Source: Clostridia bacterium (lineage in GTDB: Bacteria > Bacillota > Clostridia > Oscillospirales > Acutalibacteraceae). Taken from it: a stretch of DNA of 64,000 nucleotides. Position numbers and translations under genes: made by a program. The notes beneath the pieces are model-generated. The model was given only the letters and a program-made list of their open reading frames with translations, had not been told where the DNA came from and did no database searches. Where the stretch lies: positions 1 through 64,000 of the forward strand of contig JAFXDV010000015.1 in assembly GCA_017521125.1 (NCBI GenBank), written 5' to 3'. How positions within the stretch are numbered: position 1 is the first letter of the stretch; each line of letters begins with the position of its first letter. This document shows positions 1-8,863 of the stretch, one piece after another.

Positions 1-121
1 AAACTTTTTGACAAACATATTATTCCAAGTCGACAATTAGTATACTGGTGCATAAAAATTCACTTTTTTACTTTAAAGGGTTGTTTTTACAGGGGTTTTA
101 TGGTAAAATGAGTCTACAAAA
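1..121. other. left-edge noncoding stretch
   Basis: No open frame with a plausible ribosome site is visible before the recombinase terminator. A weak plus-strand promoter-like pair (TTGTTT at 81-86, TAAAAT at 104-109, 17 bp apart) is present. It points right, against the minus-strand recombinase, so I give it little weight. No attachment-site repeat could be paired with the other side of the accessory block. Confidence 0.3.
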
Positions 122-155
122 TTAGCCGTCAAAAAGTTTACTTTTTGACGGCTAA
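122..155 (-). terminator. hairpin terminator after the recombinase gene
   Basis: A perfect 15-bp inverted repeat (arms 122-136 and 141-155, 4-nt loop) sits just past the recombinase stop codon. On the minus strand it is followed by a short T-rich run, consistent with an intrinsic terminator. The arms are symmetric enough to work in both directions. Confidence 0.8.
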
Positions 156-157
156 AA

Positions 158-854
<697 letters not shown>

Positions 855-863
855 GAAAACAAA

Positions 864-902
864 AGTGCTTTTGAGAAACTTGAAATTAAACTCAAAAGCA
901 CT
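864..902 (-). terminator. hairpin terminator after the FRG-domain gene
   Basis: A 12-bp perfect inverted repeat (864-875 and 891-902, 15-nt loop) begins 7 bp past the FRG gene stop codon. It is followed on the minus strand by a T-rich stretch. It separates this gene from the recombinase. Confidence 0.75.
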
Positions 903-908
903 AAATTT

Positions 909-2363
909 TTATATTGAAAATTGTATTCTAAATACGGGATCTATGTTACTTTCATCTAAATATCTAAGCGAGAGAGCAAGATTACCAATATCTAACATTT
1001 CTTCTTCACTTGCCCAAGAGATTTGTTCTTCTTTTTTATATCCCATATTTTGTAATCTCTTTTCCATATCTTCCTTCTGAGCATCTGATATTTTTAAATT
1101 TTGAATTGCTATATCAAAAGCCTTTGAAGAATATGTATTAGAATTATTTATTCTTTGTGTTATTTTTTCAAATTCTTGAGTGTTTTCGTTAGGATAGATT
1201 TTTCTTCCTTCATCCATCTCTTCATAGATGTAGCGGCAGAGCTCTTCGGTATGACGAAATTTAACTTTCGCAAAATTGGGATCTTTGTACATATCATACG
1301 GCTCACCGGTTTCTATAATGTATCCGCTTTGATACGGACATCTTAGAAAGGGTTGAAAACCTATTGGCGATACACCAGTTACATGGAAATTATCTGGCTG
1401 TTCCACACGCCCTAAATTACTTATATCTGCCGGCATAGCAAATAATACTCCGTATCTTGAATCGCCGCCCAGTTCTGAGATGAACTTCCTTGAGTTTGCA
1501 AACTCGAAATCAGACTTATTAAGTGGTAACCATCGGTTTTGTTGGTTATCGTATTTGCAGCAAGCAAAGAAGAGTGCAACCTTAATATCTGAAGTAACAT
1601 CGATAGCATTAGTTTTTATTCCATAATGCTGTGCTATTGCACCGTGAAATATATCACTATACGGCCAGTTTTTAAGAGGTTTAATTGTATTCAACCATAT
1701 AGCAAAATCTATCATTTTAATTTCAAGTATCAAATTTTGCAATTTGGCTTCATGAGCATTACTAGATAATGCTCTAAACATTGATGCTTTTGTTTTTCCG
1801 TAGTATGCATTTTCTCCTCTAAAATAATTCCTGACATATCCTTGTGATAAAATATGCCTGCCATAAAAATCATAAATTTGTCCCCTCCGCAAGTGGTCTA
1901 TCATACTCCGAACCATAATGCTTACCACATTAGGTTTTTCATTAGTGGCTTTAAGTATTTCGTTTCCCTCATTCTCATTTTGCACCCAAAAATCCACAAC
2001 ATGAGGAAGTAATCGGTCTTCATAAGGCAAGGGGCCAGGACAGACACCTAAAATTCCGCCAATTTCCAACTCTAATTCTCTGGTTAATTTATTCTGTTTT
2101 TCAAAGTTTGCATAGTCTCTAACCAAGTTATCTGCAACAGTTTTAAAGTGTTTTTCTCTTAAAATAAGATTTTTGATTTGTTCTTGTGATACTTCTGGAA
2201 TATCCTCAATATTATTAGGAACTTTACATTTAGAACCAAACTCATCAGACCATAAATATCTGGTTATATTATGTTTTGCTTTTCCTCTCTCACCATATAA
2301 TTCTGTAAGATAATTAACCAGAAAGTCATAACCATTATCTGATAAATGTATTTTATTTTCCAT
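909..2363 (-). CDS. FRG-domain protein
   Basis: This 484-residue protein contains an FRG domain, named after its Phe-Arg-Gly motif, seen here as YFRGENAYYG at residues 180-189. The second hallmark block, QHYGIKTNAIDVTSD followed by ALFFA, lies at residues 245-267. The first 150 residues are charged, probably helical, and not recognised. The C-terminal 100 residues are also unassigned. There is no signal peptide or membrane segment, so it is probably cytoplasmic. The ATG at 2363 is preceded by GGGGT at good spacing. The biochemical activity of FRG domains is unsettled. They recur in mobile and defence-type regions, which fits the recombinase and HipA-like neighbours, but a defence role here is inference only. 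The gene has its own terminator and is probably a single-gene unit. Confidence 0.85.
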   Translation of the reverse strand: MENKIHLSDNGYDFLVNYLTELYGERGKAKHNITRYLWSDEFGSKCKVPNNIEDIPEVSQEQIKNLILREKHFKTVADNLVRDYANFEKQNKLTRELELEIGGILGVCPGPLPYEDRLLPHVVDFWVQNENEGNEILKATNEKPNVVSIMVRSMIDHLRRGQIYDFYGRHILSQGYVRNYFRGENAYYGKTKASMFRALSSNAHEAKLQNLILEIKMIDFAIWLNTIKPLKNWPYSDIFHGAIAQHYGIKTNAIDVTSDIKVALFFACCKYDNQQNRWLPLNKSDFEFANSRKFISELGGDSRYGVLFAMPADISNLGRVEQPDNFHVTGVSPIGFQPFLRCPYQSGYIIETGEPYDMYKDPNFAKVKFRHTEELCRYIYEEMDEGRKIYPNENTQEFEKITQRINNSNTYSSKAFDIAIQNLKISDAQKEDMEKRLQNMGYKKEEQISWASEEEMLDIGNLALSLRYLDESNIDPVFRIQFSI

Positions 2364-2394
2364 TTTGCTACCCCATTTTAAATTAATATTATAT

Positions 2395-2437
2395 AAATCC
2401 CTCCTATGACAGCCTAATTCTATCGTAGGAGGGATTT
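2395..2437 (-). terminator. hairpin terminator after the HipA-like gene
   Basis: A 12-bp stem (2395-2406 and 2426-2437, 19-nt loop) starts 13 bp after the HipA-like stop codon. An A/T-rich tail lies on both sides, so it could act in either direction. It separates the kinase gene from the FRG gene. Confidence 0.75.
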
Positions 2438-2449
2438 TTACTATAGAAA

Positions 2450-3484
2450 CTATTTTATTGCTTGATAACGTTTAATTACAAAATCAACAATTACTTTAGA
2501 TTTGACCTTCATGTTAAGTTTGTTGATGACTTTCTTAATCATTTGCTCTGTGACTTTTGGCAGATATTCTTTATATTCGGGATATTTTTCCATTAGTTCG
2601 TTAAAAAGTGTGATTAACAAGTCATTCGCAGATTTGCTTGTGGGATATCCACGTGCGATAAGTGCCATATTGTTATCAAAGTTAGGTGCGAGTCCTAACA
2701 GTTTACCGCTTTTTGCATCACGCATTAAACCGAAGTTTCCTGTATGTCTATCGGGGTTGACAGTTATGGTATCAAGGAAAATCATTTTTATATAGTCGGG
2801 AATTGCTTTGGGGTAAAGTTCCTTCAGTTTCTCAACTACTTTAATATAATCTTCCTCATCACCCATAAACGAAGATGCAGGTTCAAATATAACATTGGCT
2901 GAATCGGTAAAATCAAGAGACTTAACGCATTTATCACCTTTCTCATAATGAGCCATTTTCATTCCGAGTTTTTTACCTAACTCATATACGAAAAGCTCTG
3001 AGAACTGTTCTTTTTGGTTAGCAGATTTATAAATCCACCATTTTCCGTCTTTGAGTTTCCAACACTTTTCGAAACTACCGATATTAGTAAGCTCAGGAGT
3101 TTTAGTATCCTTACGCTTTGCGGCAGAGTTGAAACTCGAATAAAGTCCTCGTAGTGCCAGATTGGAGAAATAGTCTTTATTGAAGCGAACATCTTCATAT
3201 TTTAAATCACTACCGATAGCCCTAACCCAATAGGTATCAGTAATGGTTGCTGCATTAACGTGAAGAACTGTTGAAACATCATCTTTTTCAGCAAGTCTTA
3301 AAGCCTTTTTAAGTAAGCGAGAGTTTGCTCTGTGTGAGTCAATAGCTCTTGTTTCAAGCCAAGATTTTGCATCATTTACACGCTTTAAATATAAAGGAAG
3401 CAAATCATTATTCAAAACTTTAAGCTCATTATCTTTCCAAACAGCAACAACTGTATCACGACTCAAAATCTCAAAATCCTTCAT
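2450..3484 (-). CDS. HipA/CtkA-like kinase-fold protein
   Basis: This 344-residue protein has the PI3/4-kinase-like fold of HipA and CtkA. The C-terminal half shows the family signature: NIGSFEKCWK at 134-143 as the nucleotide-loop region; WWIYKSAN with Lys153 as probable ATP ligand; SELFVYELGKKLG following; catalytic NPDRHTGNFG at 243-252; and metal-binding PNFDNN at 267-272. The first 125 residues lack an obvious HipA N1 domain, so it is not a canonical HipA. HipA enzymes phosphorylate serine or threonine on cellular targets such as glutamyl-tRNA synthetase and cause growth arrest when not held by an antitoxin. The neighbour at 3564 is a possible partner but shows no HipB-type helix-turn-helix. 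The gene has its own promoter (-10 at 3520-3525). The kinase fold is sure; toxin function is inferred. Confidence 0.85.
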   Translation of the reverse strand: MKDFEILSRDTVVAVWKDNELKVLNNDLLPLYLKRVNDAKSWLETRAIDSHRANSRLLKKALRLAEKDDVSTVLHVNAATITDTYWVRAIGSDLKYEDVRFNKDYFSNLALRGLYSSFNSAAKRKDTKTPELTNIGSFEKCWKLKDGKWWIYKSANQKEQFSELFVYELGKKLGMKMAHYEKGDKCVKSLDFTDSANVIFEPASSFMGDEEDYIKVVEKLKELYPKAIPDYIKMIFLDTITVNPDRHTGNFGLMRDAKSGKLLGLAPNFDNNMALIARGYPTSKSANDLLITLFNELMEKYPEYKEYLPKVTEQMIKKVINKLNMKVKSKVIVDFVIKRYQAIK

Positions 3485-3519
3485 AAACTTTTTCTCCTTT
3501 CCTTTTTAGTATTTAATAC

Positions 3520-3548
3520 ATTATACAACATATGATTTTAAAATTCAA
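3520..3548 (-). promoter_or_regulatory. promoter of the HipA-like gene
   Basis: TTGAAT (3543-3548) and TATAAT (3520-3525) on the minus strand are 17 bp apart. They lie between the small upstream gene and the kinase, so the kinase can be transcribed independently of its putative partner. Confidence 0.7.
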
Positions 3549-3563
3549 CTGTTAAGCATTTAA

Positions 3564-3797
3564 TTATGTGTTAAACCCGTATCTTTGAAGTGTTGATTCG
3601 AAAATTGATAAATAAGTTGCTTTACCTTCTTTCCATTCTTCAAGGGCAAGTGTAACCTCATCGCTAACCTTCATTCTCTCAATTGAAAGCATTGCTTCAG
3701 AAAAAGAAAGACATTTCTCTTTTTTATGTATATCAAGTTTATCCATACCCTTACATAAGTTAAATAAATCTTGCTTTCGTTTCATGGCCTTATCCAT
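3564..3797 (-). CDS. small protein upstream of the HipA-like kinase, candidate partner
   Basis: This is a 77-residue, charged, probably all-helical protein that I do not recognise firmly. The start at 3797 is chosen because AGGTGA lies 7 nt before this ATG; the upstream in-frame ATG at 3815 is too close to a -10 box (TATAAT, 3821-3826). The C-terminal half (AMLSIERMKVSDEV, then EEWKEGKAT and LQRYGF) loosely follows the spacing of VbhA-type small antitoxins. It lacks the [ST]xxxE[GN] motif those proteins use against Fic enzymes. It ends 79 bp before the kinase gene, on the same strand. An antitoxin role for the kinase is a guess from position and size. It shows no helix-turn-helix. Confidence 0.6.
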   Translation of the reverse strand: MDKAMKRKQDLFNLCKGMDKLDIHKKEKCLSFSEAMLSIERMKVSDEVTLALEEWKEGKATYLSIFESTLQRYGFNT

Positions 3798-3910
3798 TTT
3801 CTCGTCACCTACCATAGAATATTATACCATATTTTAACCTGCATTGCACTAAATTTTAGAAATTTGTAGGTTAATTTGATTCTTGATGCCTAAGTTGATG
3901 TAAAATGGCG

Positions 3911-3935
3911 AAAACCCGCTTAAATAGCGGGTTTT
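3911..3935. terminator. bidirectional hairpin terminator
   Basis: AAAACCCGC (3911-3919) and GCGGGTTTT (3927-3935) form a 9-bp stem with a 7-nt loop, flanked by A- and T-rich ends. It follows the amidase remnant on the minus strand and shields the small gene at 3564-3797 from readthrough. Confidence 0.8.
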
Positions 3936-3973
3936 CTAAGGTTTTTTATTGAATTTTCACGGCAGTTTTGGAC

Positions 3974-4147
3974 CTAATCTATAGTATTAGATAACCCGCC
4001 GTGGCCTGCATCCAAGATAATAGTTGGTCTTAAATCGTTATCAACGGAAGTTAAAACAAAATTTTTATATGGATTTACAGTTAACGACAATATCACAACA
4101 ATAAAAATTGATGCAATGACAATTATGGTTTTTTTATTAAAAATCAT
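3974..4147 (-). pseudogene. truncated N-acetylmuramoyl-L-alanine amidase (CwlD-like N-terminus)
   Basis: An intact start (AGGGG about 8 nt before the ATG at 4147) opens a 57-codon frame. The product has a short positive N-terminus, one hydrophobic segment (residues 7-23) and then TIILDAGHGGLSNTID before a stop. ILDAGHGG is the first zinc-binding motif of amidase_3 enzymes such as CwlD, where the catalytic domain should continue for another 170 or so residues. None of that follows. Downstream there are only about 30 bp, including a short frame ending SKTAVKIQ-stop, and then the terminator at 3911-3935. This fits an internal deletion that kept the promoter-proximal end and the native terminator. 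CwlD makes muramic-delta-lactam in spore cortex. The remnant cannot be catalytic, though an anchored peptide could still be made. Confidence 0.8.
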
Positions 4148-4211
4148 ATTTTCAACCCCTTAATTATAGTTAATAAATATGATTTTTAAACAATTCTTAT
4201 ACCCAAAAACT

Positions 4212-4964
4212 TTACAGAAAAAAGTCCATAACAAGCATTAAAGAGAACCCTATTAGAAGCGAATAGGTTGCCCCTCTTTCATTACCATGAGAATGAGTTT
4301 CAGGAATCATTTCGTCACTAATGATATAGAGCATTGTTCCTCCTGCAAAAGCAAGAGAAAACGGCAACACGGCCGTTGAAATGTTAACCGCAAAAAAGCC
4401 TAATAGTGTACCTATCACTTCTACTACGCCTGTCAGTGCAGCTATAACAAAGGTTTTTGCCTTTCCGACTCCGGCCGCCAACATAGGTGCAATAATTACC
4501 ATTCCTTCAGGAATATTTTGAAGGGCTATACCACCTGCGATGGTAAGAGCTTCAGAATTGTTGCCGGTACCAAAACCTACACCTGCCGCAATGCCTTCAG
4601 GGAAATTATGAATAGCTATTGCAAGCACAAAAAGCAAGAGCTTGTTTATATCATTCTGCGATTTGCTATGCCTTTCAATATCCTTTTCAGAAAGACGATG
4701 CAGATGCGGAACTATTTTGTCTATCACATTAAGCACAACCGCTCCACAAAAAATACCTATAATAGTTACAATTATTGACAATTTACCTTCTGTAATTGAA
4801 GGTAAAATTAAACCAATTACAGCTGCACAAAGCATAATGCCCGATGCAAAGCCTAAAATCATATCATTGAATTTATGCGAGACATTTTTAAATGCCATAC
4901 CAAACAAGGCGCCTACTACTGTGGCACCGCCAACGCCCAATGCAGTTAATAAAACTAATTCCAT
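4212..4964 (-). CDS. ZIP-family divalent metal transporter
   Basis: This is a 250-residue polytopic membrane protein with about eight hydrophobic segments. The ZIP-family metal-site motifs are clear: HNFPEGIAAGVGFG in the fourth helix region and NIPEGM in the fifth. A short His-containing loop (HLHRLSEKDIERHSK) precedes them. It should import zinc, iron or related divalent cations across the cell membrane, as ZupT and GufA relatives do. The frame is open to 5090, but GGGAGAGG sits 6 nt before the ATG at 4964 and that start gives the usual family length. A TATAAT at 4995-5000 with a weak -35 lies just downstream of the lacZ terminator, so it is probably its own transcription unit. The exact metal cannot be read from the sequence. 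Confidence 0.92.
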   Translation of the reverse strand: MELVLLTALGVGGATVVGALFGMAFKNVSHKFNDMILGFASGIMLCAAVIGLILPSITEGKLSIIVTIIGIFCGAVVLNVIDKIVPHLHRLSEKDIERHSKSQNDINKLLLFVLAIAIHNFPEGIAAGVGFGTGNNSEALTIAGGIALQNIPEGMVIIAPMLAAGVGKAKTFVIAALTGVVEVIGTLLGFFAVNISTAVLPFSLAFAGGTMLYIISDEMIPETHSHGNERGATYSLLIGFSLMLVMDFFL

Positions 4965-5012
4965 TGTAGACCTCTCCCAATAAACTATATATAAATTATA
5001 TATTATAAAAAC

Positions 5013-5052
5013 AAAAAACACAAGTTTATAATCAAATAAACCTGTGTTTTTT
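5013..5052 (-). terminator. terminator after lacZ
   Basis: A 17-bp stem with one G-U pair (5013-5029 and 5036-5052) and a 6-nt loop lies 3 bp past the lacZ stop codon. A T-rich run follows on the minus strand. It marks the end of the gat-aspS-glcK-lacZ run and separates it from the ZIP transporter. Confidence 0.85.
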
Positions 5053-5055
5053 ACA

Positions 5056-7881
5056 TTAGAATGTTGGCGATATTCTAAAACTAAACTCAATATCTTTTTC
5101 GTTTAACTGATAAGACTCAGCAAGGGCGGGTCCACAAGATGCAGAACCGATACCTGAAACCTTATAATCAATTCGAAGATGGATTTTCCAATCACTTACT
5201 AACTCATCTGAGTGTTTAGCATTATATATCGCTTCGGTAGAATAATTAGATACGTTGAATTCAAAGCTATTTGAAGAAAACGCCATTCTTCCTATTTTAA
5301 GCATCTTGGTATCATAGTGATTGCCATGTTCCTGAGGTCTAACATACTCCACATATTCATTATCAGCATTGCTTGTATACATACCAAACGGAGAATTGTG
5401 GTGCATATCACAGTAATTTTCCTGAGGTCCTCTGCCAAAATATGTAAACTCGTTATTCTTCTTGTCAAGACAAAATTCAAAACCGAATCTCGGCAATATT
5501 TTTGCATTCTCTCGGACACTTGCTGTTAGAGAGACCTCAATTTCTCCATTTGCAAAAATTCTATAAGTAGTATTATGCTTTACTATTGGAGACCTTGCAA
5601 CACCTGCAAGAGCGCCATTTAAAGTAATCGCCCCGTCAGAGATACAGCAATCATAAACCTTACTAAAGGTGCGGTTAAAGTTTTCACTCTGCCACATATT
5701 ATCCTGCACCCAATACATGCGAAGCCGTCTTTCGTTATCTGTTGGAGCTTTAAACACAGAAAGTTTTGTGATACCGTTTAACTGCTCTTCTCCATCAATT
5801 TTAATGCTGGAAAAACCTCCATAATGTTTAGAGAAAACATATTGGAAATTATCGCCGTTAGCGTAAATATTCAAGTCGTCTTCACTCAAGGTTGCCAAAT
5901 TTTCATTTGCTTTAACAACACGCTTTTTAGCAGGATATTCGTGTTGAGTTGCAGCAACCTCCCTATCGTCTTTAAAAAGTTTGCAGTTGATATATGAACC
6001 GTAATCACACTCTAACTCCAAATGTTCCACATTAAGTTCTATAAAACTATGGGGGTTGCAAGATATTTTTTCACTTTTTTCAAAAACAGTTTTTCCATCA
6101 CAATCTATTGAATAAATGAAATCGCATTCGTCTAAATTTGTGAAATCGTAATGGTTAGATATTTTTAAAATACCATCTTTAAAACTGGTTTTTAAAGGCT
6201 GATAAGCGGTTTTAACTTCAGTAGTTGCTGACTTAAAGGTTCTGTCAGCAAAAACAAGACCGTCACAACAAAAATTACCATCATTAGTAAGTTCGTTTTT
6301 GAAATCACCGCCATATTTTTGAATGCCGTCTTCTACTACAACGTGGTCAGCCCACTCCCATATACAACCGCCTATAATGTTAGGATATTTATCAAAAAGT
6401 TCCCTGTAATCCCACACATCTCCAGGGCCGTTACCCATAGCATGAGCATACTCGCATAAAAAGACCGGTGTATTAATTTCCTCATTGTTAGCAGAAGCCT
6501 CTAGGTCCTCAAGCCCCAAATACATTCTAGAAAAAACATCAGGTACGTCATACACCTTCGCCAGCGAAGCATCGGCACAATGTATTAAGCGAGAGCTATC
6601 CTTTGCACGTGCCCAATCAATCATCGCCTTGTGGTTAACTCCATAGCCACTTTCATTCCCTGTTGACCACATAACAACGCTTGAAAAAGATTTAAAATAT
6701 TCTACGGCACGTTCCATTCTCTCTACATACTCTTTTTTCCACTTAGGTTGTGTCGATGGCCATTCTCCCGAATCTACATCGTAACCCTTGGAATTATATG
6801 CAAATCTTTGGTAGAATCCGTGACATTCTAAATCGGTTTCTAAAATCACATAAAATCCCAGTTTATCGCAAAGTTGAACAAGATAAGGTGTTGGAGGATA
6901 GTGAGATGTTCTTATGCAGTTTATGTTGAGTTCCTTCATGAGTTCGAGGTCTTTTTTAATCTCCTCATTAGTCATACACCATCCGTTATATTTAGAGGTG
7001 TCGTGGTGGTTAACGCCTAAGAGTTTAACAGGAGTATCATTGATTAAAAACTCATTTTTTTCTGAAACTGACACGCTTCTTAGGCCCACATACATAGAAA
7101 TTATTTCCTCATATCTTTCAAGCACGACCTTGTAAAGAAATGGTTTTTCTGCATTCCACAATATAGGATTTTTAGGTGAAAAAACTAATGTATCCGAAAT
7201 TGAATCATCAAAAATCTTTATATCTGACTCATAAATTTTGACATTTGCTTTGCCATCAATTTTAATCGTCATATCTTTTTCAGACGCAGTAATAAAGACG
7301 TCTTTTATGTGGTCGTTTGGTCGTTGCAACAAATAGCAATCTCTAAAAATGCCGTTAAATCTGAAATAATCCTGGTCTTCAAGATAGCTTCCACAACACC
7401 ATTTAAGCACCTTCACCCTCATGATGTTTTTACCAGTATTTACGTAATCGGTAATATCAAACTCGGCTTGTAGGTGCGAACCTTGAGTAAAACCAACATA
7501 CATTCCATTAACATATAAAAACGCACAAGAGGATACACCCTCTAATACAAAGTATATTCTTCCCCACTTTTCATCAATGGAAAATTCTCTTTCATATACT
7601 CCGCAAGGATTGTCGTCGGGTACATACGGTTCGTCGCAGGGAAACGGATAGTTTGAGTTAGTATAATTAGGATTCTCATATCCCTGTAGCTGCCAACAAG
7701 AAGGAACAGGTATAGTGTCCCAATCAGAAATGTTTTCAGTATAGTCAATATCTCTTTCAAAATATTTAAAGTTCCAAAGACCATTTAATAAGGTAAAACT
7801 TGAAATACCTTCAGGGATATAATAACTTCTGGACTTTTCTCTGTTTTCACTTGTTCTCTCCGGGTTTTCGTATATACGCAT
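5056..7881 (-). CDS. lacZ: beta-galactosidase, glycoside hydrolase family 2
   Basis: This 941-residue LacZ-type enzyme hydrolyses lactose and other beta-galactosides in the cytoplasm; there is no signal peptide. The order is the GH2 sugar-binding domain (about 35-190), an immunoglobulin-like domain, the TIM barrel (about 280-580) and the C-terminal Bgal_small domain. The acid/base glutamate is in WSTGNESGYG (Glu410) and the nucleophile in LCEYAHAMGNG (Glu477). CIRTSHYPP is also diagnostic. It is slightly shorter than the 1023-residue E. coli enzyme. ATG 7881 is preferred over GTG 7890 because AAGGTG lies about 7 nt before it. The gene follows the ROK glucokinase by 14 bp and is closed by the hairpin at 5013-5052. 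Glucose released from lactose is the natural substrate of that kinase. Confidence 0.95.
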   Translation of the reverse strand: MRIYENPERTSENREKSRSYYIPEGISSFTLLNGLWNFKYFERDIDYTENISDWDTIPVPSCWQLQGYENPNYTNSNYPFPCDEPYVPDDNPCGVYEREFSIDEKWGRIYFVLEGVSSCAFLYVNGMYVGFTQGSHLQAEFDITDYVNTGKNIMRVKVLKWCCGSYLEDQDYFRFNGIFRDCYLLQRPNDHIKDVFITASEKDMTIKIDGKANVKIYESDIKIFDDSISDTLVFSPKNPILWNAEKPFLYKVVLERYEEIISMYVGLRSVSVSEKNEFLINDTPVKLLGVNHHDTSKYNGWCMTNEEIKKDLELMKELNINCIRTSHYPPTPYLVQLCDKLGFYVILETDLECHGFYQRFAYNSKGYDVDSGEWPSTQPKWKKEYVERMERAVEYFKSFSSVVMWSTGNESGYGVNHKAMIDWARAKDSSRLIHCADASLAKVYDVPDVFSRMYLGLEDLEASANNEEINTPVFLCEYAHAMGNGPGDVWDYRELFDKYPNIIGGCIWEWADHVVVEDGIQKYGGDFKNELTNDGNFCCDGLVFADRTFKSATTEVKTAYQPLKTSFKDGILKISNHYDFTNLDECDFIYSIDCDGKTVFEKSEKISCNPHSFIELNVEHLELECDYGSYINCKLFKDDREVAATQHEYPAKKRVVKANENLATLSEDDLNIYANGDNFQYVFSKHYGGFSSIKIDGEEQLNGITKLSVFKAPTDNERRLRMYWVQDNMWQSENFNRTFSKVYDCCISDGAITLNGALAGVARSPIVKHNTTYRIFANGEIEVSLTASVRENAKILPRFGFEFCLDKKNNEFTYFGRGPQENYCDMHHNSPFGMYTSNADNEYVEYVRPQEHGNHYDTKMLKIGRMAFSSNSFEFNVSNYSTEAIYNAKHSDELVSDWKIHLRIDYKVSGIGSASCGPALAESYQLNEKDIEFSFRISPTF

Positions 7882-7895
7882 AATTTTCACCTTTA

Positions 7896-8852
7896 CTAAT
7901 TAAGTGTGTGCAAGAATGCGGCACCAATTATTCCTGCGTCATTGCCAAGCTGTGCTGCGTTAATTTGGGTAGCCTCACCTGTGCCTGACGGAAAAGCCTC
8001 TTTAGAAACATATTCACGAATTGGTTTTATGAATGGTTCACCTTCTTTGGAAACTCCACCACCAATTGTCAATATTTGAGGTTGAAACACGTTTACCATA
8101 TTCGTTACACCTGCAGCAACATATTTAATATATTGGTCAACTACTTCTTTGCCCGCCGAGTCGCCTTGTCTCATAGCGTCAAAAGCGGTTATTCCGTTAA
8201 CACCATCAATATTATTATTGCAAAGTTTCCACATAATGCTATCAGGGTTTTCTTGCATTTTGCGTTTTGTTTGACGAATTAAGGCAGTTGCAGAAGCATA
8301 TGATTCCCAACATCCTTTTCTACCGCAAGTACAAGGCTCACCATCATAAATCAGTAGTGTATGACCAAGTTCTCCACCTGCGAAGTTGTGTCCTACAAGC
8401 ATTTTACCATTAATAATCGCTCCGCCACCAACACCGGTACCCAACGTAACAATAACAAAGTTATCGCTGCCTTTTCCTGCGCCAGCTAACATTTCGCCCA
8501 AAGCTGCTGCATTAGCATCATTTGCAGTAAATGTTGGTATGTTTAGACGCTCTTCCATAAGTTCCTTTATGTTAATTTTATCAATGTTAAGATTATAAGC
8601 GCAATATATCACACCATTTACACTATCAACAGCACCGGGAGAGCCAATACCACAAGCTTTAATATCTGATAATTTTAAGCCTGCTGCTGCAACCGCTTCT
8701 TTTGCAGCATCTGCCATATCATCTACTATTCTTATAGGATTTTCAGTAACAACCGTTTTCCTTTTAGCTCTAGAAACAATATTATAATTTTCATCAACAA
8801 CACCAACAGCAATATTAGTGCCGCCTAGGTCAATTCCTATATAATAATTCAT
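7896..8852 (-). CDS. glcK: ROK-family glucokinase
   Basis: This 318-residue sugar kinase phosphorylates glucose to glucose 6-phosphate with ATP. The ATP-binding motif DLGGTNIAVG lies at residues 8-17, the catalytic aspartate in NDANAA (Asp112), and the ROK zinc site in GGELGHT plus CTCGRKGCWE (174-183). These match bacterial ROK glucokinases in order and length. There is no N-terminal DNA-binding domain, so it is a kinase rather than a ROK repressor. AAGGAG lies 7 nt before the ATG. It is 11 bp from aspS2 upstream and 14 bp from lacZ downstream with no terminator between. It therefore probably shares their transcript and feeds LacZ-derived glucose into glycolysis. Confidence 0.93.
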   Translation of the reverse strand: MNYYIGIDLGGTNIAVGVVDENYNIVSRAKRKTVVTENPIRIVDDMADAAKEAVAAAGLKLSDIKACGIGSPGAVDSVNGVIYCAYNLNIDKINIKELMEERLNIPTFTANDANAAALGEMLAGAGKGSDNFVIVTLGTGVGGGAIINGKMLVGHNFAGGELGHTLLIYDGEPCTCGRKGCWESYASATALIRQTKRKMQENPDSIMWKLCNNNIDGVNGITAFDAMRQGDSAGKEVVDQYIKYVAAGVTNMVNVFQPQILTIGGGVSKEGEPFIKPIREYVSKEAFPSGTGEATQINAAQLGNDAGIIGAAFLHTLN

Positions 8853-8863
8853 TTGTATTCTCC

